Positions 8,520-18,508 of a DNA stretch of 64,000 nucleotides are shown in pieces. Location: the NCBI GenBank assembly GCA_964230215.1, contig CAXRGQ010000007.1, positions 248,001-312,000 on the forward strand. The letters are read 5' to 3'. Each line of letters starts with the position of its first letter. The first letter of the stretch is position 1. The position numbers were made by a program, and so were the translations under genes. Source of the stretch: JAUILH01 sp964230215. Its GTDB lineage: Bacteria > Bacteroidota > Bacteroidia > Flavobacteriales_D > JAUILH01. The notes under the pieces were generated by a model. That model did not search any database, was not told the origin of the DNA, and was given only the letters and a program-made list of their open reading frames with translations.

Positions 8520-10193
8520 ATGAGTTGGAAACAAATTGTTATCGCATCTTCTTTCTTACCTGGAATGTTATTTGCACACGGAGGCGGTGATGGCGATCAC
8601 GAAAAAGACGCTAAGAAATTTAATAAATACCACAATTGGCATCATGGTACGTACAAGACTACTAAAATGATGGGAGTTGGGGCAACAAAAGCATACGCAG
8701 AACTTCTAAAAGATATAAAGCCAAAAAAACAAATCATCGTTGCGGTGATTGACGGTGGCATTGATTACAAACATGAGGATTTAAAGAATGTCATGTGGGT
8801 CAATGAAGGTGAAATTCCGGGCAACGGTATCGACGATGATAAAAACGGCTATATCGATGATATCCATGGTTGGAATTTCCTTGGACATCCGAATGGCGAT
8901 AACGTTGGACCTGAGAACTTAGAATTAACACGTATTTACAGAAAGTTAAAGCCTAAGTATGATGGTAAATCTGCTGATGATGTGAGCAACAAAGAAGAGT
9001 TTGCTCTATTCGAAGAAGTGCGTGACAAGTACAACAAAAACAAAGAGAGGTATTCTAAGATACTCGCTCAGATGGATCAAATAAAAATGATACTTCCTGT
9101 TATTGACGCCGCTATTGAAAAAGAGCTTGGTAAATCAGATTATACCGTTGAAGAAGTAGAAGCTATTGAGACAGAAGACGCATCATTACTACAGTTTAAA
9201 TCAGCTAAAGTTGAAATGATGAAACAAGGTCTAACTATGGCGAAAGTCAATGATCAGGTTGAGCATTTGGAAAGCTACGTAAACAACTATTACAATATAG
9301 ATTTCATGGCTCGTAAAGAAATTATTGGCGATGATCCAACCGACATTAATGATCGTGATTACGGTAATCCGGATATTAAAGGTCCAGACCCCTATCATGG
9401 TACATTTGTAGCTGGTCTTATTGGAGCAGAAAGAGGCAATGGTATTGGTATAGACGGAATTGCCAACAACGTCAGAATAATGGGCATTAGGGCTATTCCT
9501 GGAGGAGACGAGTACGATAAAGACGTGGCACTAGGAATTCGATATGCTGTGGATAACGGAGCACAAGTGATTAACATGAGCTTTGGTAAAATGTATTCCC
9601 CAAATAAGGAGATGGTAGATGAGGCTATAAAGTATGCCGAAAGTAAAGGTGTGTTGTTAGTAAACGCTGCCGGAAATGATAATACAGACGTGGATGTGCA
9701 TCCACATTATCCAATTGACCGTTATAATGGCGGTGCGGTGGCAAATATGCTAACCGTGGGTGCATCATCTATGCATAAGAAGAGATTTAAGGCTGATGAT
9801 CTTACAGGGAGTGAAAGTGCGGCAGGCCTGCCTGGAACATTCTCTAACTACGGTCAATTCCATGTAGATTTATTTGCACCTGGTGTGGACATTGTTTCCT
9901 GTGCGCCAGAAAGCAGATACGACAAAGGGAATGGAACCAGTTACTCTAGTCCAATTACAGCAGGAGTAGCAGCTTTGGTTTGGTCTTATTATCCTGAGCT
10001 AACAGCAGTTGAGTTAAAAGAGGTACTTATGAATTCTGTGCAGAAAGAAAAATGTTTAAAAGTGTACGTTCCAGATCGTGGTAACGATGAACCTGAAACT
10101 ACTAAGTTTAAGACATTAAGTGTATCAGGAGGAATCGTAAACGCTTATAACGCATTAAAACTTGCTGAAAAAACGGTAGGTAAGAAGAAATAG
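8520..10193 (+). CDS. Secreted S8 family (subtilisin-like) serine peptidase
   Basis: Serine peptidase with a short N-terminal signal (to about residue 19, after MLFA). The catalytic triad is Asp78 in VIDGGIDYKHED, His293 in YHGTFVAGLIG and Ser474 in GTSYSSPITAGVAAL; the oxyanion Asn is in VNAAGNDN. It has 557 residues. Asp and His are separated by about 215 residues instead of the usual 30-60, because a charged helical insert (about 130-275) sits between them. There is no T9SS C-terminal domain, so it is probably periplasmic or outer-membrane associated. The gene ends 1 nt before the stop of the convergent polyprenyl synthase, and its likely terminator lies inside that gene. Confidence 0.92.
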   Translation: MSWKQIVIASSFLPGMLFAHGGGDGDHEKDAKKFNKYHNWHHGTYKTTKMMGVGATKAYAELLKDIKPKKQIIVAVIDGGIDYKHEDLKNVMWVNEGEIPGNGIDDDKNGYIDDIHGWNFLGHPNGDNVGPENLELTRIYRKLKPKYDGKSADDVSNKEEFALFEEVRDKYNKNKERYSKILAQMDQIKMILPVIDAAIEKELGKSDYTVEEVEAIETEDASLLQFKSAKVEMMKQGLTMAKVNDQVEHLESYVNNYYNIDFMARKEIIGDDPTDINDRDYGNPDIKGPDPYHGTFVAGLIGAERGNGIGIDGIANNVRIMGIRAIPGGDEYDKDVALGIRYAVDNGAQVINMSFGKMYSPNKEMVDEAIKYAESKGVLLVNAAGNDNTDVDVHPHYPIDRYNGGAVANMLTVGASSMHKKRFKADDLTGSESAAGLPGTFSNYGQFHVDLFAPGVDIVSCAPESRYDKGNGTSYSSPITAGVAALVWSYYPELTAVELKEVLMNSVQKEKCLKVYVPDRGNDEPETTKFKTLSVSGGIVNAYNALKLAEKTVGKKK

Positions 10194-10194
10194 A

Positions 10195-11136
10195 TTAATT
10201 CTGTCGAATCATTAATTTCGACGATAGCCCAAGGAGTTCATCTTTGGGCTTTTTTGTGTCCAAACTATCGAGTATCTGAATGGCTTCTTGATGGTAATTG
10301 TTGACCAAGTCGGCTAACTCGGCATCAATTCCATTGGCTACAATAGCAGATTTAACAGCATCAACAAGAGCGATATCACTTAAGGTATACAGGTCATTAT
10401 ATGCCTGCTCTCCTATTTCTTGTCGCAGGCGTATGCTTAAATACGTTTTCTTGTTATTTAAAATGTCGCCTCCCACCTGCTTTCCAAAACTTTCGGGATC
10501 ACCAAATGCATCTAAGAAATCATCTTGTAGCTGAAATCCTAAGCCCAATTTAATGCCAAGCTCATACATTTTGTTGCATTCAGACGTGCCAGCGCCTGCA
10601 TTCATTGCTCCCACCTTTAATGAACACGCCAAGAGCACCGCTGTCTTGAGGCGAATCATCTCAATGTACTCTGGCAATTCTACAATTTCGCGCTCTTCAA
10701 AATCCATGTCCAATTGTTGGCCCTCACAAATCAATCTTGCCGTATCGTTAAATAATCGCATGGAATCCACTGGGTTTTTATTCCCTTCAAGTAAATAATC
10801 GTAGGCTTTAATTAGCAGAACATCTCCCGATAAAATTGCCACATCTCGATTCCATTTTTCATGCACTGTAGCCATCGATCTTCTAACTGGCGCGTTATCC
10901 ATTATATCATCATGAATAAGTGTAAAATTATGGAACAACTCTATAGCCAACGCTTGATTGATACTATCCTGCCAATTATCATCAAATAATTTATGGGCAA
11001 TCAGCAATAAGCTTGGTCGCGTGCGTTTGCCCCCTATTGAAAGAAAATAGCGCACCGGTTCATAAAGATTAGATGGTTTCTCTGGAATATCTAGCTTTTC
11101 TAAAGCTTCTTCAATTGCTAAAATGTAGTGCTTCAT
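10195..11136 (-). CDS. Polyprenyl synthetase (geranylgeranyl/farnesyl diphosphate synthase family)
   Basis: Trans-prenyltransferase that condenses isopentenyl diphosphate with an allylic diphosphate to build isoprenoid chains. The first Asp-rich motif is in LIHDDIMD followed by NAPVRRS, and the second is LQDDFLDAFGD. GGKRTRPSLLLIAH near residue 36 is the substrate-binding segment. The 313-residue length fits short-chain to medium-chain enzymes; chain length cannot be set from sequence alone. It is the last gene of a minus-strand unit, starting 1 nt after rfbA. Its 3' coding end contains a hairpin plus T-run readable on the opposite strand. Confidence 0.93.
   Translation of the reverse strand: MKHYILAIEEALEKLDIPEKPSNLYEPVRYFLSIGGKRTRPSLLLIAHKLFDDNWQDSINQALAIELFHNFTLIHDDIMDNAPVRRSMATVHEKWNRDVAILSGDVLLIKAYDYLLEGNKNPVDSMRLFNDTARLICEGQQLDMDFEEREIVELPEYIEMIRLKTAVLLACSLKVGAMNAGAGTSECNKMYELGIKLGLGFQLQDDFLDAFGDPESFGKQVGGDILNNKKTYLSIRLRQEIGEQAYNDLYTLSDIALVDAVKSAIVANGIDAELADLVNNYHQEAIQILDSLDTKKPKDELLGLSSKLMIRQN
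10226..10255 (+). terminator. Terminator-like hairpin for the S8 peptidase, inside the convergent gene
   Basis: AGCCCAA at 10226-10232 pairs with TTGGGCT at 10244-10250 and is followed by TTTTTT (10250-10255). It lies 33 nt past the S8 peptidase stop and inside the last codons of the minus-strand polyprenyl synthase. Confidence 0.7.
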
Positions 11137-11137
11137 A

Positions 11138-11998
11138 CTAAGCTATAAGAGATAGTAAGTATTCGCCGTAACCACTTTTCACCAATGGTTCAGCTATCTT
11201 TCTTAACTGCTCCTTATCGATAAAACCTTGACGGTAAGCAACCTCCTCAATACATCCAACTTTAAGTCCCTGACGTTCCTCAATGGCCTGAACAAAGTTA
11301 CTAGCTTGCATTAAGGATTTAAACGTCCCTGTATCCAGCCATGCTGTCCCCCTATCTAAAATAGAAACCTTCAACTTGCCTTTTTCCAAATACGCTTTGT
11401 TGACGTCCGTAATTTCATATTCTCCACGTGCACTTGGCTCAAGATTCTTGGCAATTTCTACAACCTCATTATCATAGAAATATAAACCAGGCACCGCGTA
11501 GTTTGATTTGGGTTTGCTAGGCTTTTCCTCTATTGATATAACATTTTGGCTATCATCAAATTCTACTACACCATAACGCTCTGGATCACTCACATGGTAA
11601 GCATAAACAACGCCTCCATCAGGATTGTAATTATTTTGAAGTAATCGACCCATACCGGCACCGTAGAAAATATTATCGCCTAAAACCAAAGCAACACTAT
11701 CATCCCCGATAAACTCTTCACCGATAACAAAGGCTTGTGCTAATCCATTGGGCACTTCTTGTACTTTATAGGACAACTTGCAGCCAATTGCATTTCCATC
11801 ACCTAACAACTGCTCAAATCGCGGTAAATCTTCTGGAGTCGAAATAATAAGAATATCCTTAATCCCAGCCATCATAAGCGTAGAAAGTGGGTAATATATC
11901 ATTGGCTTGTTGTAGATAGGCATTAATTGCTTACTAACAGCAATAGTCAGAGGATATAATCTGGTTCCAGATCCTCCTGCTAGAATGATTCCTTTCAT
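11138..11998 (-). CDS. rfbA: Glucose-1-phosphate thymidylyltransferase
   Basis: Makes dTDP-glucose from dTTP and glucose-1-phosphate, the first step to dTDP-rhamnose and other deoxysugars for surface polysaccharide. The nucleotide-binding start KGIILAGGSGTRLYPLT, the following SKQLMPIYNKPMIYYPLS, the metal-binding region LVLGDNIFYG, EEKPSKPKSNYAVPGLYFYD and DRGTAWLDTGT are all standard for RmlA/RfbA. The 286 residues are full length. No rfbB, rfbC or rfbD is adjacent; instead it overlaps the exporter gene upstream by 4 nt (ATGA) and is followed by polyprenyl synthase. Confidence 0.95.
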   Translation of the reverse strand: MKGIILAGGSGTRLYPLTIAVSKQLMPIYNKPMIYYPLSTLMMAGIKDILIISTPEDLPRFEQLLGDGNAIGCKLSYKVQEVPNGLAQAFVIGEEFIGDDSVALVLGDNIFYGAGMGRLLQNNYNPDGGVVYAYHVSDPERYGVVEFDDSQNVISIEEKPSKPKSNYAVPGLYFYDNEVVEIAKNLEPSARGEYEITDVNKAYLEKGKLKVSILDRGTAWLDTGTFKSLMQASNFVQAIEERQGLKVGCIEEVAYRQGFIDKEQLRKIAEPLVKSGYGEYLLSLIA

Positions 11999-14900
11999 TC
12001 GTCTTCTTTTTTAATTTCTAAGTCGCTTAATTCAATGTCCTCTTCTTCGTCTATAAGCTCCAGAAGTGGTTCCTTAAAGGCCTTATTTGTGATTGATTTG
12101 TCCAGCCACAATAAAAGAGATGGCAATAAAACTAAGTTGGACAGCATAGCAACTAATAGTGTTATCGATACAAGTACACCAAGCGCCACAGTTCCTCCAA
12201 AACTAGAGGTAGCGAATACACAGAAGCCAAAGAACAGTACAATGGAGGTGTAGATCATACTCACACCCGTTTCTTTCAGTGCATTTAATACCGACCCTCT
12301 GATATTCCAGCTTTGATTTTTTAATTCTTGACGATACTTTGCCAAATAGTGAATGGTATCATCGATGGAAATACCAAATGCCACACTAAACACCAATACG
12401 GTAGAAGGTTTGATTGGTATACCTGCCCAACCCATAATACCTGCGGTTGTAATAAGCGGAATAAAGTTAGGAAGAAGAGACACCAACACCATTCGGATAC
12501 TCGAGAATAATAATGCCATCAAGACCGCAATCATTCCCACAGCAATCATCAAGCTGGTAATAAGGTTATCCACCAAATAAGTGGTGCCTTTCGCAAATAC
12601 TACGCTAGTTCCTGTGATAAAGAAATCGTAAATATTTTCATTGATATAGGACGTAAAAGCAAACTCAAACTCAGGTGAGGCCAACTGTTCATCACTGTAT
12701 TCATCGCCCTGTTCCGACAATTGCTTATCAATGTCAACTTTGATGGCAGTCTCCAATTGCAATTTTTGTCTTTCGCTGGCCAAATCATAGGTTTTATCGT
12801 TGTATGAGACAGCCAATCCTTTCTTTGCTAGCTCATTCATCCTAGACTCGACTAACTTTTCTTTGTAGGTTCGTGAGATCTGCCATTCCGCTCTGTCACA
12901 ATGTTTAGCGATATATTCACTATTGTAGAAGTTATTTAGAATTGACTTCCTGCTTGCCCCATCTGCAGCAATAAACGACTGTTTGTAGTAGTTAAGTGAG
13001 TCCTTAACTGGGTTCAAAATACTATCAATACTTATTTTGACATCCTTAGCAACGCCATCCATATCCTTCGAGCCAATGTCGGCTACTTGGAAAGAAACGC
13101 GCGTGAATCTTCCAGTGGAATCTACAAACCCTTTAGCTAGATGTTTACTGCTTCCTAACATGGCATTAATTGTAGAATCTACAGTTTTATAGGCGGGTTT
13201 GGCCAACTTTGCGAGCTCCTCTGACTCGTACACAATTGAGCTATCCGTTTCTTTGTACAATTTATCAATATTAATCTTACTTGACTTAGAAGGAAATGAA
13301 TCGATAAACTGACTAAGTCCAATTAGTTTCATGGAATCAGTGCTCTCGACATACAATTTGGTTCTCAATCGCTTCCACTTCTGCACGTCAGGCCCCTCCA
13401 AGTACTTCTGGATTTTACCTTGTTGACTTCTCGATAAGTCGTAAATACCGATATTATAGTTACTGCTGTCGCCACCTTGGAATGCCTGATTGACATACTT
13501 TATGGCATCTACGAGACCAAGTGATCTTGCAAATATTCGTTTACCCTCAAACTTGTATTTTTCAACCTGTCTTTGAACACGTTCCACGCGTCTTACAAGT
13601 TGCTCCTTCTGCACTTCCCCTTCTCCATTAGCATCAATAACCACCTCAAAAGGCATAACACCCCCAAACTCAGACTCAAAGTAGCGAAGGTCATCTAATA
13701 CCGGGTTGCCTTTCGGCAAGTCACTGGAAATATTTCCCGTGGTTTCAATTTTTGATAAGCCCCAAAGCGACACGGCAATTAAGACTATGGTTGTGATGTA
13801 AACCCAACGTCTATGGTTTGTAACCCATTTTACTAACTTGTTAACCGAATATTCTACCCATTTTTTCTCAAGATGCTTAGTGTGTTTATCCTCTGGTGGA
13901 TTCAGAAAGCTAAATACGATGGGTATCAGACAAATGGAAATAAAGAATACAGCAATAATGTTTATGAATGCAACAATGCCAAACTGCTGCATCTTTTCAC
14001 TATTCGTAAATATGAAGGTTCCAAAGCCCAATGCAGTTGTCACATTGGTCATAAATGTGGCATTTCCAATTTTCTGAATGATGCGTGACAAAGCCTTAAT
14101 TTTATTACCGTGCGCAATATATTCTGCATGATATTTATTGAGCAGATAGGTACAGTTCGGAATCCCAATTACAATTATTAACGGTGGGATTAAGCCCATA
14201 ATCATAGTTAGCCTGAAGTCGAGAAGTCCAATTGTTCCGAAAGACCAGATAACACCGATAAACACTACAAATAGACAAGCGATGACAACGACAATTGATC
14301 GATAAAACAGATATAAGATGACCGCCAAAACCAAACCTGCCAGGGCAATCATAACTTTCAGTTCACTCTTTACGCTGTTGGCAACTACATCTCTAATATA
14401 AGGGAGACCACTGTATCTTAGATGTGGAAATTGACTTTCATACTCTTGCGTCTTCTCGTAGATGTCATCTATCATGCTTCCACGATCTAAACTGTTGAAG
14501 CGTTTAGCGTTAACCGTTACCATCATCAAGCTGAGACGGTTATTATCTTTATAAATCAAGTCTTTATAGAACACCTGATTCAGAACAATGTCCTTAATCG
14601 AATCAACCTCTGCCTGCGTTTCTGGCATTCGTTTAGTGATGAGCTCTAATTTGAACTTTTCATTCACATTATCCGCACGTAAACGAAACATGTGTGCAAC
14701 TGAAAAGACAGAATCAATCCCTTCAATCTTTTTTAACTCTTGACCTAGTTTATACCAAGCTCTGAAATTTTCGAGCTTAAATAAGTCGACATCTTCCACA
14801 CCAATGACCATAACATTGCCATCTTGGCCAAACATTTCCTTCAGTTTTTCATGCTCAATGCGCATAGGATCTTCAGGCGGAAGCATGTTGGCAAACTTGG

Positions 14901-15015
14901 TGTTAATCTTCACATTTGTAGCGGCAAAGTAGCCGAACATACCAGTTATGGCAGCCAAAACTATTAGGATAACTATCCTGTAGCGCAATATGATTTGAGA
15001 TACTTTAAGCCACAT
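11995..15015 (-). CDS. RND/MMPL superfamily exporter with sterol-sensing-like halves
   Basis: Inner-membrane transporter of the MMPL/patched-like RND type, about 1006 residues. Each half has one membrane helix, a large periplasmic loop and then a five-helix bundle. The first bundle begins SELKVMIALAGLVLAVILYLF and the second TYLVDNLITSLMIAVGMIAVL. Short Gly/Asp motifs occur in the helices (GISIDDTIHYLAKYR in the second half, matching the proton-relay segment; the first half has GIPNCTYLLNKYH without acids). The C-terminus is acidic (EEEDIELSDLEIKKEDE). I place the start at 15015 (MWLKVSQII), which gives a clean first helix; an in-frame ATG at 15066 would add 17 residues. Substrate is unknown; hydrophobic lipids or hopanoid-like molecules are usual for this family. 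Confidence 0.87.
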   Translation of the reverse strand: MWLKVSQIILRYRIVILIVLAAITGMFGYFAATNVKINTKFANMLPPEDPMRIEHEKLKEMFGQDGNVMVIGVEDVDLFKLENFRAWYKLGQELKKIEGIDSVFSVAHMFRLRADNVNEKFKLELITKRMPETQAEVDSIKDIVLNQVFYKDLIYKDNNRLSLMMVTVNAKRFNSLDRGSMIDDIYEKTQEYESQFPHLRYSGLPYIRDVVANSVKSELKVMIALAGLVLAVILYLFYRSIVVVIACLFVVFIGVIWSFGTIGLLDFRLTMIMGLIPPLIIVIGIPNCTYLLNKYHAEYIAHGNKIKALSRIIQKIGNATFMTNVTTALGFGTFIFTNSEKMQQFGIVAFINIIAVFFISICLIPIVFSFLNPPEDKHTKHLEKKWVEYSVNKLVKWVTNHRRWVYITTIVLIAVSLWGLSKIETTGNISSDLPKGNPVLDDLRYFESEFGGVMPFEVVIDANGEGEVQKEQLVRRVERVQRQVEKYKFEGKRIFARSLGLVDAIKYVNQAFQGGDSSNYNIGIYDLSRSQQGKIQKYLEGPDVQKWKRLRTKLYVESTDSMKLIGLSQFIDSFPSKSSKINIDKLYKETDSSIVYESEELAKLAKPAYKTVDSTINAMLGSSKHLAKGFVDSTGRFTRVSFQVADIGSKDMDGVAKDVKISIDSILNPVKDSLNYYKQSFIAADGASRKSILNNFYNSEYIAKHCDRAEWQISRTYKEKLVESRMNELAKKGLAVSYNDKTYDLASERQKLQLETAIKVDIDKQLSEQGDEYSDEQLASPEFEFAFTSYINENIYDFFITGTSVVFAKGTTYLVDNLITSLMIAVGMIAVLMALLFSSIRMVLVSLLPNFIPLITTAGIMGWAGIPIKPSTVLVFSVAFGISIDDTIHYLAKYRQELKNQSWNIRGSVLNALKETGVSMIYTSIVLFFGFCVFATSSFGGTVALGVLVSITLLVAMLSNLVLLPSLLLWLDKSITNKAFKEPLLELIDEEEDIELSDLEIKKEDE

Positions 15016-15069
15016 ATATTCTAATGAGGAGATTGCAAATATAACAGCATTTAGGCAGTTGGACAACTA

Positions 15070-17424
15070 TCAAAAACTTAGGTTGAAACTAAGCTTGAAT
15101 GAAAAATTATCTAGGGTCTTATCTAATTGATAGTTACCATGGCGGTAAAGCGTTGCCAATCCGATCCCCACAAACTGACTTGTGAGTAGATTATCCAGGT
15201 AAACCCCCGATTCTAAATACCAATTATTTGGCACCGTAAAATCAGCATTTTCATGGACATTAGAGTCATACATTTCCCCGATAGCACCTTTTGTACTCAA
15301 CACTAATTCGGGAGCACTCATGCGAGATTTATATAATCTCAACAGATTCAATGTAATGCCTCCTGCTACAAACTTATCCGCAAAGAACTCATTAATGCGC
15401 ATAGTCTCAAACGAGCTCTTGCTAGCAAAAGAAAAGTTTTCATAGGAACCACGTAAGCCCTGAGCGAATGGCAAAGGAAGCGTCATGTCTGTGTAGACAG
15501 CTCTCGCAAAGAATGCGGATTTGCCTTGGCCAGGAAGATTAAAGTCATGACGTATTTTAACCATCACTCTAGTGTAATCAAACTGCCCTCCTTGCTCATT
15601 TAGTCCTTTTTCATAACGCAACTGAACATGGGGAAAATCAGAGCCGTCAGACAATTGCATCCCAAATAACTCAGTAAAGGTTTCGCGAAATAAAAAACTT
15701 AATTCTACGAAGGCGCTAACGTTACTGTATGACCCTGAACTAGCCGTAATAATGTTTTCATGAACATTTGAGTATAAATAATCACTCAATCCCGTAATCT
15801 CATCTTTTAAAAGTGCTGCATGTAACGAAAAATGACGAAACAAACGAGTTGAAAATTGCGCCTTAATTCGTCTTGACTGCTCTGCATTGACATTTAAAAA
15901 GCGTATATTATCTATATCTAACTGCTCCATAAAGCCATCACTATAAAATGTCTGTTGCCCCCAAAACTGTAGATCATTTCTATATGACAATCTCAACTTA
16001 GTCTGGTATTTTGGATTAATGTTGATTTGCAGATGCGCTCCCAATTTAGAAGCCTTATCTTTAAAACCATAGGCATAATACCCACCTAGTTCCATGTGCT
16101 TAGTAAGTCTATCGCTTGTAGATATACCACCACCCAGTCTAAACCCTTCATAATTGTTAAAATCAATAAGCTTATCTATCTGCAAGGCAAAGTACTTAAA
16201 CAATGGAACTTGACCCTTGCCCAAATATTTGGACCATCTGATTAGCTTGTCGAAATCTTCTGCCTGTCCTAGGCTATCCATAAATACGATGGTTGCACTA
16301 TCTTTTGAGTTAACATACTTATCAAACTCACTCCGTTTAAATGACGAGTCGATCTCCACATACGAACTCAAGTGATTAAACCTCACACCATCGCCATCTA
16401 TATCAAATTTTGTGTCCTCAATATAAGTTCGGCCAGCACCCACCATATCTATGCCGCTCTCATTATCGAAATAAATAAGTGTATTTAACTCGCTAGGAAA
16501 CCAAAAACTATCTGTTTGCTTCTTGTAAATCTGCTTGATATGAATATCCATATTAGCGATTTGATTGATAGGATTAGCATCCAGATATACCAAGGCATAG
16601 GTAGACTTATCTACTTTCAATTGCCCCTTGATACCTTTAAACCTATTGTGTTTTGGTTCAAACTGAATACTTAACAAGGTGTCTCCGTTTTCAAAATCAC
16701 TTTGCAAGAGTTTATAGTTGTACACTCGAAGACCCGCTTTAGAAATCGGATTTAAAAACTGAACACCTCCAATTCCAATTTCGTTTGAATACGCCGAGAA
16801 TGTCTGAAACTCTGATGCTGTAATTGACAAGCCAGCATCCTTAAAGCCAGCTGTTTTTTGATAGCGCGTGATAAGCTTATCTTTATTTGCGGATAAATGA
16901 ATGCGCTCAGTGATAGACTCTGTAAAAAACAAATGCTGCTTTTCAAGCATCTCCTGCAGATTAAACGATGAGGTATCTGATGAACTCTCTAAGGTAATAG
17001 TGTCTAATGATTTTATAGTGAAATAGAACTTATTGTAGGCTGTATATGAAAAACACCTTTTCTCAGGATCGTTTAAATCTTTGTTCTCAATAACCCGACG
17101 AATGATTTCTTTGGAAGGGTCATCTGATTTGATTAAAAGCTCTTCAATACTCTGTTTAGGTATCATGCCAATTTCTAGCAATTCGGAACTACACGATATG
17201 CTCATATCATCATAACCAACATAAGAAAATAGAATTGAGTCTTTACACTGCTTTAAAGTGAATTTTCCGTCAATATTGGAATACACTTTTTCGCCACCAG
17301 ACGATACTTTTACATAGGCCATTGGATCGCCAGTTTCATCGTCATAGACTAAGCCACTCACTTGGGCAAAAGAATTGATTCCAACAATTAGAAAACATAT
17401 ACTTAGGCAAGTTAGTCGCATCAA
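15070..17424 (-). CDS. DUF5686 family outer-membrane protein with carboxypeptidase-regulatory-like domain
   Basis: The signal peptide ends in INSFAQ. An N-terminal CarboxypepD_reg-like beta-sandwich follows (about 22-95, VSGLVYDDETGDPMAYVKV...GKFTLKQC), then the long DUF5686 region rich in amphipathic beta strands that ends in an aromatic-alternating strand (NFSFKLSFNLSF), as expected for an outer-membrane beta-barrel. It has 784 residues. It is the first gene of the minus-strand unit with the exporter, rfbA and polyprenyl synthase. Function is unknown for the family; a role in outer-membrane transport with the exporter is inference. Its start (MMRL at 17424, or MRL at 17421) is only 25 nt from the divergent radical SAM gene. 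Confidence 0.85.
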   Translation of the reverse strand: MMRLTCLSICFLIVGINSFAQVSGLVYDDETGDPMAYVKVSSGGEKVYSNIDGKFTLKQCKDSILFSYVGYDDMSISCSSELLEIGMIPKQSIEELLIKSDDPSKEIIRRVIENKDLNDPEKRCFSYTAYNKFYFTIKSLDTITLESSSDTSSFNLQEMLEKQHLFFTESITERIHLSANKDKLITRYQKTAGFKDAGLSITASEFQTFSAYSNEIGIGGVQFLNPISKAGLRVYNYKLLQSDFENGDTLLSIQFEPKHNRFKGIKGQLKVDKSTYALVYLDANPINQIANMDIHIKQIYKKQTDSFWFPSELNTLIYFDNESGIDMVGAGRTYIEDTKFDIDGDGVRFNHLSSYVEIDSSFKRSEFDKYVNSKDSATIVFMDSLGQAEDFDKLIRWSKYLGKGQVPLFKYFALQIDKLIDFNNYEGFRLGGGISTSDRLTKHMELGGYYAYGFKDKASKLGAHLQININPKYQTKLRLSYRNDLQFWGQQTFYSDGFMEQLDIDNIRFLNVNAEQSRRIKAQFSTRLFRHFSLHAALLKDEITGLSDYLYSNVHENIITASSGSYSNVSAFVELSFLFRETFTELFGMQLSDGSDFPHVQLRYEKGLNEQGGQFDYTRVMVKIRHDFNLPGQGKSAFFARAVYTDMTLPLPFAQGLRGSYENFSFASKSSFETMRINEFFADKFVAGGITLNLLRLYKSRMSAPELVLSTKGAIGEMYDSNVHENADFTVPNNWYLESGVYLDNLLTSQFVGIGLATLYRHGNYQLDKTLDNFSFKLSFNLSF

Positions 17425-17449
17425 GCCAAAGATATAGTAATTTTATACC

Positions 17450-18472
17450 ATGAGCATTCATTTTAAAGACAAGCTCAACATAATTAAATCATATGGGTTT
17501 AGACGCACATGGAATGCTATGCGCGTGAAATCTTCCTATCTGGTGACCAAAATCACTCGAAAACCCATTGTATGGGGACTTCCTATATCTGCATCAATTG
17601 AGCCAACTACTGCTTGCAATTTAAAGTGTCCAGAATGTCCTAGTGGTTTGAGGCAGTTTTCAAGAGACACTGGAAACATTGCATTAGACAATGGTAAAAC
17701 ATACATAGATCAACTGGCTCCTAGTGTCGGTTATATCAACTTTTATTTTCAGGGCGAACCATTGATTAGTCCACATTTCTTTGACATGGTTAAGTATGCT
17801 ACTGATAAAGGCATTTACACCGCTACTAGCACTAATGCTCACTTTTTAGACAAAGACAACTGTCAAAAAATCATTGATTCAGGTTTAAAGCGACTCATCA
17901 TTTCAATTGATGGAACGCAGCAGGAAACCTACCAGTCATATCGCAAAGAAGGTAAGCTGGCGAAAGTCATTGAAGGCACAAAAAACATGATTGCTATCAA
18001 AAATAAGAACAATGGCAATGGCCCACATATCATATTTCAGTTTTTAGTAGTGAGCACTAACGAACACCAAATTAATGATTTGTTTAAACTGGCCGAAGAG
18101 CTTAAGATTGATGAAGTTCGCTTAAAAACAGCCCAATTCTACGACTTTGAGAATGGAAATGCCCTAATGCCAGAGAACGAACGCTATAGTCGATATAAAA
18201 AGATGGCTAACGGTAAATACAAGCTTAAGGGTAAACAAGCAAATCATTGTTGGCGCATGTGGAGTTCTGGTGTAATCACATGGGATGGAAACATGGTGCC
18301 ATGTTGTTTTGATAAAGATGCTAAATACACCATGGGCAATCTCTTGCAAAGACCGTTAAAGAGCATTTGGCATGACGCGGCGTATAAAAATTTCAGATCG
18401 CAAGTACTCAAGAACAGACAAGCAATAGACATCTGCGCAAATTGTTCAGAAGGCACTAAAGTGTGGTCATAG
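17450..18472 (+). CDS. Radical SAM / SPASM domain protein
   Basis: The radical SAM cluster-binding motif CNLKCPEC (Cys-x3-Cys-x2-Cys, preceded by IEPTTA) lies near residues 58-65. A C-terminal SPASM-type region has NHCWRMWSSG, MVPCCFDKDA and ICANCSEG, providing cysteines for auxiliary clusters. The 340-residue length is usual for this subgroup. SPASM proteins modify peptides or act in cofactor maturation, but no precursor peptide is visible next to it. The following gene encodes a small protein of unknown function 36 nt downstream, which could be a partner or merely a neighbour. Specific reaction unknown. Confidence 0.9.
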   Translation: MSIHFKDKLNIIKSYGFRRTWNAMRVKSSYLVTKITRKPIVWGLPISASIEPTTACNLKCPECPSGLRQFSRDTGNIALDNGKTYIDQLAPSVGYINFYFQGEPLISPHFFDMVKYATDKGIYTATSTNAHFLDKDNCQKIIDSGLKRLIISIDGTQQETYQSYRKEGKLAKVIEGTKNMIAIKNKNNGNGPHIIFQFLVVSTNEHQINDLFKLAEELKIDEVRLKTAQFYDFENGNALMPENERYSRYKKMANGKYKLKGKQANHCWRMWSSGVITWDGNMVPCCFDKDAKYTMGNLLQRPLKSIWHDAAYKNFRSQVLKNRQAIDICANCSEGTKVWS

Positions 18473-18508
18473 AACCATTTTCGGGAAATTAGCGTATATA
18501 AAACTACT

